Shown piece after piece: positions 53,783 to 64,000 of a stretch of DNA of 64,000 bases. A program made the translations under genes and the position numbers. A model generated the notes under the pieces. The model was not told where the DNA came from, searched no databases, and saw nothing but the letters and a program-made list of their open reading frames with translations. Source of the stretch: Nematopogon swammerdamellus (taxonomy: Eukaryota > Arthropoda > Insecta > Lepidoptera > Adelidae). The stretch covers positions 12,601,566 to 12,665,565 of the forward strand of contig OX336340.1 in the NCBI GenBank assembly GCA_946902875.1, read 5' to 3'. How positions within the stretch are numbered: position 1 is the stretch's first letter; every line of letters begins with the position of its first letter.

Positions 53783-53824
53783 ATTTACATGATTTGATAC
53801 TAAAATGTATCAAATCATGTAAAT
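53783..53824. repeat. 18-bp hairpin, duplicate of 20132-20173
   Basis: Perfect inverted repeat with a TAAAAT loop. Confidence 0.9.
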
Positions 53825-54997
53825 TATGTATCCAAATTCTATATGTATCCAAACATTTGAAACATTGAAAAGGCTACACGTGAGTTTATTTTACTTTTAC
53901 TTTTGATTTTATATGGTCTGATTAATAAAGCTTAAACCATAGGTTATTCTAGCTCTCAAACTGTAATTTAACACTATAAGCAGTGTCTATCATCTAGTTA
54001 ATCAGAGACGTTAAAAACCCTTTGCAAAGTTTCTTGCCAGCTTTTCTTTGTGGATGTAATCGAACCGAATTCTAAAAACAAAACATGACAAATTCAAGTT
54101 TAGTAAGAATGATGTATAAGATAACAACTGAAATTTCAATTAATTGCAGTTACTGTAGTACATACAGTTAACTTAGACAGAGACGGACAGAACATTGTCT
54201 ATCTGAACCTCGCCGCCCACGTAAGGGTACACTCATCACGAAAAGATTATGCTCGTTATTACGAAAATGCGCTTGAGTTTAGCACAATGGGGCCTAACGC
54301 GTGTTGGTTGCCCACTAGTTAGCGGCCCTGTGTCGTAAGGTCCAGAGATTTGTCAATGGCAATACAAATTCGTGTGCCTTTTGGGCTACATTTCAGCCTA
54401 TTTCAGCAGATATATATAATCATGTACGGGTTATTGAGTCGATACGATTACGGGTTAATGTGTGAGTTAATGTTGTCGATCTGTTGATGCATTGTTGTAT
54501 CTGTGTCTTGTCTTATTCATAATATGAAAGAAGAAATATTTTCTGAAAATCTGCTGAAAGCAAGCATGTAGTTGTCATAACCATCGAATAAAATTATCAC
54601 AGTACTGTGAATTTTTTAAATGGCTTAAACTTGTCTCGGCGGACAGCTACGAGCCATCTTCGTAACATAACTTTATCGGTTGCAAACTTGTACCACCATT
54701 GTCTCACGACATGAAATCTGAAATAATTTGCTGAAAACGTCGAAAATGTGCAGACACCCATCACGCGAAAATATTTAATCCTCTTTACTATGGAGCTATA
54801 GACAGGTATTGACTGACAATTCCGGCGATGAGCCTCACGGCACATGGTCGCCACCTAGTGTGCGCTTGAAGTTTAGACCTCATTATCAACCTACCCGTAA
54901 AAAGCAAAGTACAATATTTATTTATTTTTAAAACATTAAAAGGGCGGGAATAGGAAATCTAGTGACAAAGATGGAATTCGAACGTACTGTATTTTTA

Positions 54998-55471
54998 CAG
55001 GATGTATCAGGATAGGTTTGAGAAACTTCAGGAATAGAAAGTACTCATTATTAGAAGAAAAAAATCCTTATCACTCAAATCGAAATTCCGTTGTTTTTTT
55101 TTGTCATACAAAAGTTGAAAATTGTAATAAAAACTCGATGGACAGTGAGACTTAACTGGAGAGTGCAGTGAACTAATTCAGTCCTCTTTTTCTTTTGAGG
55201 TCATTGAACTTTCAGTGTTTGGAATTTACCTACACGCAGCTCAATTGTACTAGTTATGTGTGCAACCTACCCATTTTTATTCATGAGTTAGAATTTATTT
55301 TTTATTTAATAAAGGCGGACGTTAACCATCCACCAAATCTTGAAGAATAGATTTTCACCAAAAAGTTCTGTAAAATGATCGAATCTGGGAAAAAGTTTCA
55401 GAGCTTTTCGTGTTCAAATATGGGCCCCTTTCGAACCCTGCAGTTTCGAAAACCTATCCTGATACATCCTG
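54998..55471. mobile_element. 474-bp MITE, duplicate of 21347-21820
   Basis: CAGGATGTATCAGG ends and TA flanks. Confidence 0.85.
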
Positions 55472-56480
55472 TAGAATGACATACTCTATGTCGGTGTAGA
55501 GATGCAGAGAATAGAACAATAATTGGGTGGGCCCGTGGGCGGCTGTTGCGAAAGCGGTTTCGCTCGATAGCACCAGAGCGCGCTGCGGTCTCGTCTCGCT
55601 GCTCTAGGACCTTAGGGCCTACACGATTCGACCGCGACCAATCGCTCGAATACGTCGCTGCGCTCCTGCGACGTAATATAAACTCTTTGAGAGATAGATA
55701 TTATGTGTTCCATTTCACATTCTCTGTAAAATGTTTCCCCTTCCAAATATTTATTTTCATTGGCGCAACCACGAACTGAACATTGCAGCTTGCAGCTACG
55801 ACATAATATACAGTGGCCACCTGACCACAAGGGTATTTATCACAAGTGACCTGCAGTTCTTCGAAACCATTCTGTCAGCAGTAGCCTTTGCTCGCGTAAT
55901 GTTTATTTAACAGGAGATCAAATATCATACCGATACGAGCACGCCGCTAATTCTCAGGTCGACCAGTGTGTCACCCAGCAATTATGACGTAGATTATACA
56001 TCTTAGATTTCGGGTTATGTGAAGCAGATATAGGATGGCATACTTGAAATTAGAGATACGGAAATAACGTATGAAGTAAAATATTGTAAAATTACGGCAT
56101 AATAGATGGGACTGACTACCGTGGAGTTGCGATGATACTTATGTTCGTTTGTTATGACAGCTGATAGCATCTTAATTCTACGTAATATTTTTAAGATCCC
56201 GTTGCAAAATTGCGAAACATGGTATCTTATGGGATCGCTCTGGTCTGGTGTATGTCCTTCGGTCGCACGCAGATATCTCGAGATCTAATGAACCGATTCC
56301 GATGAAACTCCATCTCGAACTGCATGCAAATACGCAGAATAATTGCCGCATACAGATCACAATGATAACAAGAATAACATATTTTTATTTACGCTACACA
56401 TTTTTTAGAATATATAAATTTATTATTAATAAGCGGATGTGTTAGCGAATAGGTAGCGGCTCAGGATTATGTCTAGCTAG

Positions 56481-56600
56481 GATTACTCGCAGCTCACGCT
56501 GATTTTCAGTCCCAATTATTATTACAGTCCCAATCTGTTAATTAATTATCTAATTAATTAACAGATTGGGACTGAAAATCAGCGTGAGCTGCGAGTAATC
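56481..56600. repeat. 120-bp foldback, duplicate of 22830-22949
   Basis: Same arms and same 18-base insertion in the left arm. Confidence 0.92.
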
Positions 56601-57480
56601 TTGAAGTAATATCTTAAAGCACATGGCGAAGACAGGAAATAAAACAAATTAAACAGCTATAAACAAGCATCTCTAACGCAACAAACAAAAACACATGGGG
56701 AATCAAAGAACATAAAAACAGACAGAGAATACATAGTCAAACTAGACAAAATATTGTATTAGGCGCTTATTTTTCATTGATTTTTTAATTGTTTTTGAAC
56801 AGTGTTTGTGAACAGTTATATTTCTTTATACATACAGTGGGTACTTAGAACTCTATCATAATCGTCAACACGCCACGTCCCACGTGCAGTATTTGAACGA
56901 GGCACAAAGGAAATAAGTTATTGAGACAAAATTGCTGAGAGTATGATCTACATATGTAGGAAAAAGGATAGTTTAGGAGGCTACGAGCTTCAGGATAGGC
57001 GATTTTACATATGTATATTTACATTTATTGATCTCTGACCTCTGACGGTCGGGCGCTAGGTTGTGGGAGAAATATTTTGAAAATATCGTATTTTTAATTT
57101 TAATGTCGAGTACTTATTATTAGTCAAAAAAAATTGCCGTTAAAAATGTATTTTGTTAGTCGGAAGCACGAATAAACCTACGAAAACCTGGTTACCTAGA
57201 ACCAAGTGTGGACTCGTGTTATCTTATCAAAAGATTTAAGCCGGACCGGGCAGGCAACAGTGACACATGTGTGCGTGTCGGTGAGTAACGTGAGACGACG
57301 CACTAATAGTACACACTAACTCTCATGCCAATATTAATGGTAAGTGGATATTAATGGATACTCTTTAGTTTTTTTGTTGTTTTCATATTAACCCTATTGA
57401 AGTAAGTAACTAAAGCTAGTCGATGCCAAAACTTTAAATATAACTAACCTAATTGAATTTACGTGGCATTTAAGTATGTA

Positions 57481-57641
57481 TGTATATATTCTTTATTGAA
57501 CACCAATTTATACAAAATAGGCACAATAGGTGAGCTTAATGCCGTGAGGCATTCTATTCTAACCAACCTTTGGGATGTGGGTGTGATTTATGTGCCATAG
57601 TAACGTCTTAATTAGTTTAATTTAGACAAATACAATTTCTC
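57481..57641 (-). mobile_element. Antisense LINE 3' tail, duplicate of 23830-23990
   Basis: Matches copy 1. Confidence 0.6.
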
Positions 57642-57695
57642 TTCGTAAACATTTCATGAGACAACCCTAGAAAAATACGTACCTTCCTTATCCTT

Positions 57696-57916
57696 ACCTA
57701 TAATAAAATCCAACGTCTGCTTTCTGTCTGAGTGTCTGTCTGTCCGCTTATAACTCGAGAACCACTGAACCGATTTTAATAAATCAAACTCTACGGATAG
57801 CTTGATTCTTCCCATCAACTATAAGCTACTTACTATCACGCTAAATAGCTTATGAGGTTAGCAGTGAAGTGAATTATGAGAGCGGGCGGAGCCGCGGGCA
57901 CAGCTTGTTGTAATAT
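57696..57916 (+). mobile_element. Short Helitron-like element, duplicate of 24045-24265
   Basis: Matches copy 1, ending GCGGAGCCGCGGGCACAGCT. Confidence 0.6.
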
Positions 57917-59028
57917 ATCAGCAAAAGCTTATATTAACTTATAAAGAAAATTATACGAAATCATAAGGGGCAGAATTGTGTCCATACAAATGTATTGCTC
58001 TAGTTTCTGATTTGATTATGATACTTTATTTCAAAATGTGCAATAGGTATTTTAGACCTAGGTCAAAAATCCATAAATTTGCCTAGTCCGGACGCCGCCG
58101 TCAACATTACAAGTGTTTAAAAAAAAGGCACATACCATATTCATCTAAATAAGTTTATGATAGAATCCTAGAAAATGGATAAGTTTTTGAGTAGGAAAAA
58201 GGAGAATATGAAAGATCAATCTAGTTATCCCTTTCGCTCAGCATTCTGTAAATAGGTGACGATGCAGCAGCAGATTTGTTAATGTGTTAAATACCTATTC
58301 CTAAAATTTCTCATCGCCCGCATTTTGTATTAAATGTCGGCAAAGCATCGGAACTATATTTATTATTTGGTTTTGAATATCTGAAATATATTTATTATAT
58401 ATTTTTTATTTGTATTTATTAATTATCCTTTGGAACCTAAAGAAAATGTGCATTGGTCATACAATAGCAGCACTTGCTACATTTAATTAATATCGATTTG
58501 CTTAACCTGGCAAGAGGCTAACAATTTTAAAATATTTCACACACAAAATACACCTACCAACAAAGACATTAAACAATCTCTTTGCCTACCAATTAAACAC
58601 ACAGCAATATAGTACTTTATAAAATACACTAGCATCAAAGAAATGTCAATAGATTAAAAACTGAAAATAAGAGCATCTATTGAGGTTTGTCAGTAAGTAA
58701 ATAAAAAATTATAAAATAATATTTAAAAAAAAATACAGTAAAATCAAATCAAATTACTTAGTTATAAAAATTCGAGAATCTATGGATTTCTCACTAAATG
58801 AAAATATTAGAATTAAAAGCTTGAAAACATTTTCAAGTATTATTGAAAAACATATTCCAGTGCCAAAAATGAATGAAAATGGAGAGCTTGAGAGCTCTAA
58901 AAATAACGTTTTCTTTTAGACCAAGCTTGATCGCAAGGAAAATTTATAATTTTAACGATTTTTTTTAAGTTCTATGTAATAAAAGAGAGAATGTAAATAG
59001 AAGGAGAGTCACAACGAGATGTGCTACG

Positions 59029-59291
59029 ACTTACCTCAGTTCAAAGGGCTGCCCACCTAATTCCGGGCACTTTACTGTTTTGGCGGGAAAGCCATCTTCA
59101 ACAAGCACTCCCGCGCAACGAGCAAAGCGCTCTCCGTGTGGCGCACGCGCAGACAGACTAACCATCTAACTTAACATGACTGATGGCGACAGGCGGGAAC
59201 CTGACTGCCGCCGGCGGCGCCGCCGATGCGGTTCCATCCGCGTGGACCATTTCGTCATTTCATTACGCATTCATCAGTTGCTTATATCAAT
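59029..59291 (-). promoter_or_regulatory. Candidate promoter and first exon, duplicate of 25378-25640
   Basis: Same splice-donor match (CTGAG then GTAAGT, minus strand), TATA-like word and CpG-rich body. If the duplication is real, a host gene would have two alternative first exons or promoters in tandem. Confidence 0.4.
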
Positions 59292-59470
59292 ATGAACGGG
59301 TGATAATGTCGAGAGCGCAATGACCGCCTAACTCTGGCAAACATTTGAACGCACAGGCTGGCAGATAGCAGATTGAAGTGAAATAGCTACTTTCTGACAA
59401 ATTACAATTATGCTATATCTATACGTATGCTAGTACATTCACTTTTTCGTTTATTAAAATTTGTTAAAAC

Positions 59471-59841
59471 AAAATTTTAGTACCTACCTATTTTGGAGGA
59501 CAAATTGTCTATTTTGGGGGAGAAATTTAAAATTATTTTGTCCAGTGCTTCATGTGATGTATCAAATGAAAGGACTCGTTAATAAAAGAAATACAAATAT
59601 ATTGTTTTTATAAAATTTAAACGCATGCTTTAAAAGATATTAAAGAAAATATACGAAAATTAAGCACCCCCTCGCCCCTTATCTTAGAAACTACAGTCTA
59701 ATAATAAAAAAAAAATTGGGAATATATGGTCTCTCATATAGTTTACAGGAAAAGCTAAACGAAAGTCCTAAGTCGTTCTCACGGAATGGTACGGAACCTC
59801 TCCACGGGAGTTCGACTCGCACTTGACGACGTGGTTTTATG
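59471..59841 (+). repeat. GGTACGGAACC...CTCGCACTTG repeat, duplicate of 25820-26190
   Basis: Matches copy 1. Confidence 0.65.
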
Positions 59842-60606
59842 TGATATACCTAACTATAAATGAACTATTTGAGACGCGGGCTATTGCCAAATTTCATGAT
59901 TCTAGGTCAACCATAAAGGTTTTGATGAGTGAGATTTCGAGTATCAAAATATGTGACATAAATGGCTGTATGTTTTGATTGCGTTTACTCAGAAGCTTGA
60001 CTTTACACCTTTAAGTGACCGTACACCTTAGTACTTGATATTAATTTATATAAATAAATTAATTCTCTACTCGTTTCTAAGCAAAAGGATCATGACAGGC
60101 GGACAAAAAAGTGATCCTGTAAGTGTTCCGTTTATAGCCTAGTATCGGCGGCTTTGAATCGGAATCAATGAAACACGTGTGATCAGTTAGATCCGGTCTT
60201 TTGAGGTACGGAATCCTAAAAATATTTCTATTTTCGCATTAGAACTCTGAAAAGAGTTGTATTGCTAATTGGGTTAAAAAAAAATAATGAAAACTCCCGT
60301 TCGGATTCGCCTTCATTTGATCAAAAACAAGACCAAAAGCAGGCATCAGCTGAAACTTGTAAGCATCGACTGTACTGCAAGACGTATTAGAATATAAAAT
60401 GTTAGCAGCGTTTGAAGCTCGATCCTTTCGGGCCTTGCTTTTACAGCTGCTCCCCCGAGCTTCGCGCGTAGCCTAGCCGGCTTTCAAGGGCTCATTAGTT
60501 ACCGTAAACATGAGCAGTTGGTACGAAACTTAAAGGCTTTTGTATAACACAGGCGCGAGGCGGCGACGGCGTGGGTGGCGGCCGCGGTGAAATGACGCAT
60601 TTCAGC

Positions 60607-60996
60607 TTATTAACCGACTTCCCAAAAGGAGGAGGTTCGACTGTATGTTTTTTTTTAATGTTTGTTACGCGATTACTCCGTCAATTGTGGGCTGATATTG
60701 AAAATTCTTTTTTTGTTTGAAAGAGGATAACCCTGAGGTGGTCCCATTTTTTTGAAATTGATTCAGCGGTTTCTTTTAAATCAACAAAATACTATTGTGT
60801 CTGGTTACCTTCAGCAAAACTTGTGATGTTGTGTTTTTCAGCAATTTGCAGTTTAATAATAAGGTACTATAGTTTTTCAGAAACAGCTCTAACAATTCGG
60901 ATGAAAAGTTGTATTTAGATAATGTTTTTTTTTTCAAGTTTATCATGATATGTGTAGACGCTGAACGAAGCTCGGTTACCCAGGTAATTAATTAAT
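60607..60996 (+). repeat. AACCGACTTCC repeat, duplicate of 26956-27345
   Basis: Matches copy 1. Confidence 0.7.
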
Positions 60997-61489
60997 AAAA
61001 GAGAAATTCAATGGGAAAAAATCATAAAGACGAAATTACTACTTAATATATTATATGCCTGTAGGCCACATTATTTTAGTCACGTGGCTTCTGTCTGATG
61101 CTAAGGAATGCCGATACAATTTTAGTCTTAAACTTAATTACATAACTTAATAAAAAAAAACTACTTCTGCACACTGGGGACATCATCCTATTGTCCCGGG
61201 GACGGCCGCCAAGTAAATTTATGCAACGTTTCTGTGGTTCTAAATTTCTTTGGGTCGTCGCTCCGATTTATATGTGGTACAAACCTGGCGCGCCGCGCGT
61301 CGCGCGCCGCCGCCACCGCGCCACCTCCTCCGCGCTCCGTGCCGCCGCCGCGCCGCCGCCGCCGCTGCCACCAGCCCAGCGCTACCCAATTACAGACTCC
61401 ATTGATCTTTCTCTGCACATAAAGAGGCAAACAGAATCGAATCAACACGTCTAAAGTGCTGCGTCCCAGTGGATCTCGCATTCATTACC

Positions 61490-64000
61490 TTTTTTTTTTT
61501 TTTATACTAAGCGCGACATGTGGCGCCGAGTCACCCATAAGGTGTCTAGCGAGGCCCATGGACATTCGGCCGCAGGCGGGGGCTGCGAATGCCATGCCGG
61601 CCTGACAGGTGCCCATTCACGCCTCTCTTGAAGGACCCGAGACTATACTTGGGGGGAAATATGTGTGCAGGTAGAGCGTTCCAGAGTTTGCCGGTTCTGT
61701 GGAGAAAAGATCTGCAGAACCGATTTGTACGCATCTGCGGTAGGTCCAGCGTATAGGGATGCAATCCCTGCCCAGTGCGCGTTGTACGGAGGTGGAAAGG
61801 GGACGCCGGAATCGCGTTAAACAGCTCCTCCGAGCACTCCCCGTGGAATAAGCGATAGAACACGCTTAGGGCGCCGACATCCCTACGAAGTTGCAGCGGT
61901 TCTAGATCGCGGGACACGTCGGGGTCATCCACTAGTCGCACGGCTCGACGCTGGATCGAGTCCAAAGGCGCAAGCTGGTATTTGGCCGAGCCATCCCACA
62001 GGTGCGAGCAGTACTCCAAGCAGGACCTAATCTGCGATTTATACAGAAGCAGCCTTTGGCCCGGCGTGAAGTACCGTCGAACCTTATTGAGTACGCCTAG
62101 CTTTTTTGAGGCCAGCTTGGCCTTGCCCTCGATATGGCGCCGGTAATTTAGGTCGTGCGACAGTTCGACTCCGAGGACCCCGAGGTGGTCGCTTAATTTA
62201 AGCGACGTGCCTTGGAAGGAAGGAGCTGGTGTGAACGCCTCTCTCTTCGCACTGAACGCGCAAACTTGTGTTTTTGAAGCGTTGAACTCGACCAAATTAC
62301 TACGGCCCCATTCGGAAATAGACCGAAGCGTTTGTTCGAGTTCAGACACAAGTCTTCGCCTCTTTTCATCCACAACTTCTCGTCTGGCTGAAGGGTGACT
62401 GGTATAGGATCCGTGTGCTGTACTGTCATCCGCATAACAATGTATGTTGCCGAGTGGCAGCATGTCATTGATATGCAGAAGAAACAGTGTGGATGACAGC
62501 ACAGATCCCTGCGGTACGCCGGCATTCACTGACATGGCGTCCGACGAGCAACCGTCCACTAGGACCTGAATGCTACGCCCATGTAGGAAGTCGGCGACCC
62601 AGTCGCAGAGGCCAGAAGGAAGTCCGTACGCCGGAAGCTTGCCCAGGAGCGATTTGTGCCAAACCCTATCGAATGCCTTGGCAATATAGAGGCCAATTGC
62701 CAAGAATTCACCATGTCCTTCAAGCGATTCCCCCCAAAGGTGAGTGACGTACGCTAGGAGATCACCAGCGGATCGGTTTGGCCGAAAGCCATATTGCCGA
62801 TCGCTGATGAGGTTATTTGTCTCCAGGTACGCCATGAGCTGGGCGTTGATAATACGCTCCATCACCTTGCAGAGTAGGGAGGTAATCGCTATAGGTCGGT
62901 AGTTCGAAGGGTTTGAGCGGTCGCCCTTTTTGGGGACCGCTTGAACAAATGCAGATTTCCAGGCTGCCGGCACACGGGAAGCAGAGTAAGAGAGCCGGAA
63001 AAGGCGCGTTAGCACTGGAGCCAGCTCGGGAGCACGCCGTTTCAGCACCAATGCAGGAATCCTATCCGGCCCACTCGCCTTCCTGGTGTCTAGGGAGAGA
63101 AGCTCCGCCCACACAGTTCGTTGTCGGAACTGTACTTCCGGCATAGAGTTCTCACACCTAGTTATGGATGGAGGGATGGCACCCCCATCGTCCAGGTTGG
63201 AGTTCCCCGCAAAGAGAGACACCAATAAATCGGCTTTCTCCTTTGCGGAGTGGGCAAGTGAGCCCCCAGGACACTGCAGTGGTGGAAGTGAGGAGCGGCC
63301 AAAATTCGATTCGACAGATTTGGCAAGAGACCAAAATTCACGGCTCCCAGTTGGGTGCTGGTTCAGTCTATCACCAACTCTGCCGATATGCTCGAATTTG
63401 GCCCTGGCAATAGCCCTCTTGCAGGATCTGGAGAGGCGGTTGTATTCTTTCTTCAGTTCGGATACATTAGGATCACGTCTGGCACGAGCACACGACCATG
63501 CACGATAAGCTGCGCCATTAGCTGCGACAGCTTCAGCACAGTCGCGGCTGTACCAGGGCTGGCTTTTACCACCGAGGCGGACGAGGGCGCTGGGAATGAA
63601 CATCTCCATACCCCCCAGAACCACCTCGGCTACGGCATTGGCGCATTCCGACGGATCATCCGAACTGAAGCATAGCTCTCTCCATGGGTAGGATGCGAGG
63701 TGTTCTCGCATACCATCCCAATCTGCTGAGGCGTAGTGCCAAATTCGACGCATTCCTCCAGTACGGGACTGAGGAGGCGAAAATGGCACCGTGGACCCCA
63801 CTAGACAGTGGTCAGAGGAGCCAAGCGCTCACTGTGACTTTGTATCCAGCAGTGTTCGTCGTCAGCAGAAGATCCAGCAGAGAGGGTACATGACCGTCTA
63901 TATCTGGCACTCTGGTAGGTAGATCTACCAGTTGAGACAGGTCATGCGTCAGGGCGAAGTCGTAGGCGGCTCTCCCCGCGAAGTCAGTTCTCCCGGAGCC
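61490..64000 (-). mobile_element. Copy D', duplicate of the near-intact retrotransposon, cut by the window end
   Basis: Corresponds to 27839-30349 of copy D, including the poly(A) tail, the whole RT and part of the endonuclease. The 5' part lies beyond the window. Confidence 0.92.
61546..64000 (-). pseudogene. Copy D' ORF2 (endonuclease-RT), partial
   Basis: The 751-codon frame 61546-63801 is the same protein as in copy D, including Tyr for Asp in motif A (codon 62686-62688) and the YADDST box. The 5-base deletion near 63825 is also shared. Both lesions therefore predate the duplication. Confidence 0.93.

Larger units (their letters stand above)
1..64000. repeat. 33,651-bp direct tandem duplication (copy 1: 1-33651; copy 2: 33652-64000, truncated by the window)
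   Basis: Every feature between 1 and 30349 recurs exactly 33,651 bases downstream, in the same order and strand and with no net indel. Even homopolymer lengths agree: the C14 and C13 tracts near 1699 and 1759 are C14 and C13 again in copy 2. Six substitutions fall in the first 143 bases (47, 49, 90, 109, 126, 143); afterwards I found only 5067 A/T, 8853 C/T, 9855 A/T, 11381 C/A and 11672 C/G. The ends of the duplicated segment are not both inside the window. Either a very recent tandem duplication or a duplicated contig segment would look like this. Confidence 0.97.

Noticed and set aside
33652..64000. Second half as a diverged paralogous locus with its own biology
   Set aside because: It shares every insertion, deletion and stop codon with the first half; nothing distinguishes it beyond a few substitutions.

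Overview
The window is eukaryotic repeat-dense DNA, most likely from a moth or butterfly (Lepidoptera). The background is AT-rich and there is no long host reading frame, no bacterial-style operon and no rRNA, tRNA or CRISPR locus. Almost everything identifiable is a transposable element or tandem repeat of types I know from lepidopteran genomes: non-LTR retrotransposon tails ending in GATAAGTCCGCCTTTG or TATTC repeats, the AACCGACTTCC...GGAGGAGG repeat, the GGTACGGAACC...CTCGCACTTGGCCGG repeat, and the GCGGAGCCGCGGGCA-type Helitron-like end. The species call is inference from repeat content and needs a database search.

The dominant feature is a near-perfect direct duplication with a period of 33,651 bp: bases 1-30349 recur at 33652-64000 with no net indel. 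I found 6 substitutions in the first 143 bases and only 5 more in what I could compare after that (5067, 8853, 9855, 11381, 11672 in copy 1). Bases 30350-33651 are seen once only because the window ends.

Layout of one unit (copy 1 coordinates): 1-592, an 8-unit 68-bp array ending in a Helitron-like terminus. 1379-2017, a 51-bp C-tract/CG-rich minisatellite. 3009-3345 and 5400-5612, an inverted pair of hairpin-bearing repeats. 4497-4910, a 3' fragment of a CR1/Jockey-group retrotransposon (copy A). 5720-5940, a SINE that looks like a tRNA/5S rRNA chimera. 6075-15576, a 9.5-kb foldback structure with about 0.6-kb inverted arms, each made of 269-270-bp tandem subrepeats and flanked by TA. Inside it lie two broken, oppositely oriented copies of the same retrotransposon (B, + strand; C, - strand) separated by a 102-bp minisatellite.

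Further right are small terminal-inverted-repeat elements at 16263-16474, 17328-18144 (hAT-like, 8-bp target duplication) and 21347-21820, a foldback at 22830-22949, assorted LINE and SINE debris, and one CpG-rich patch (25378-25640) that could be a host 5' exon on the minus strand. Retrotransposon copy D (27839-30822, - strand) is almost intact: I see one 5-bp deletion and one substitution of the catalytic Asp in RT motif A. After D come a Helitron-like remnant (10 x 130-bp minisatellite plus the last ~100 residues of a PIF1-type helicase) and a foldback-like pair of 68-bp arrays (32687-33060 and 33652-34243) enclosing a fragment of a KRPD...WDAT-domain protein.

No coding sequence here looks functional. 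The D copies are the closest to intact. The biology is that of nested mobile DNA in many inverted and tandem arrangements, and a long segment that was either duplicated very recently or duplicated by the assembler.
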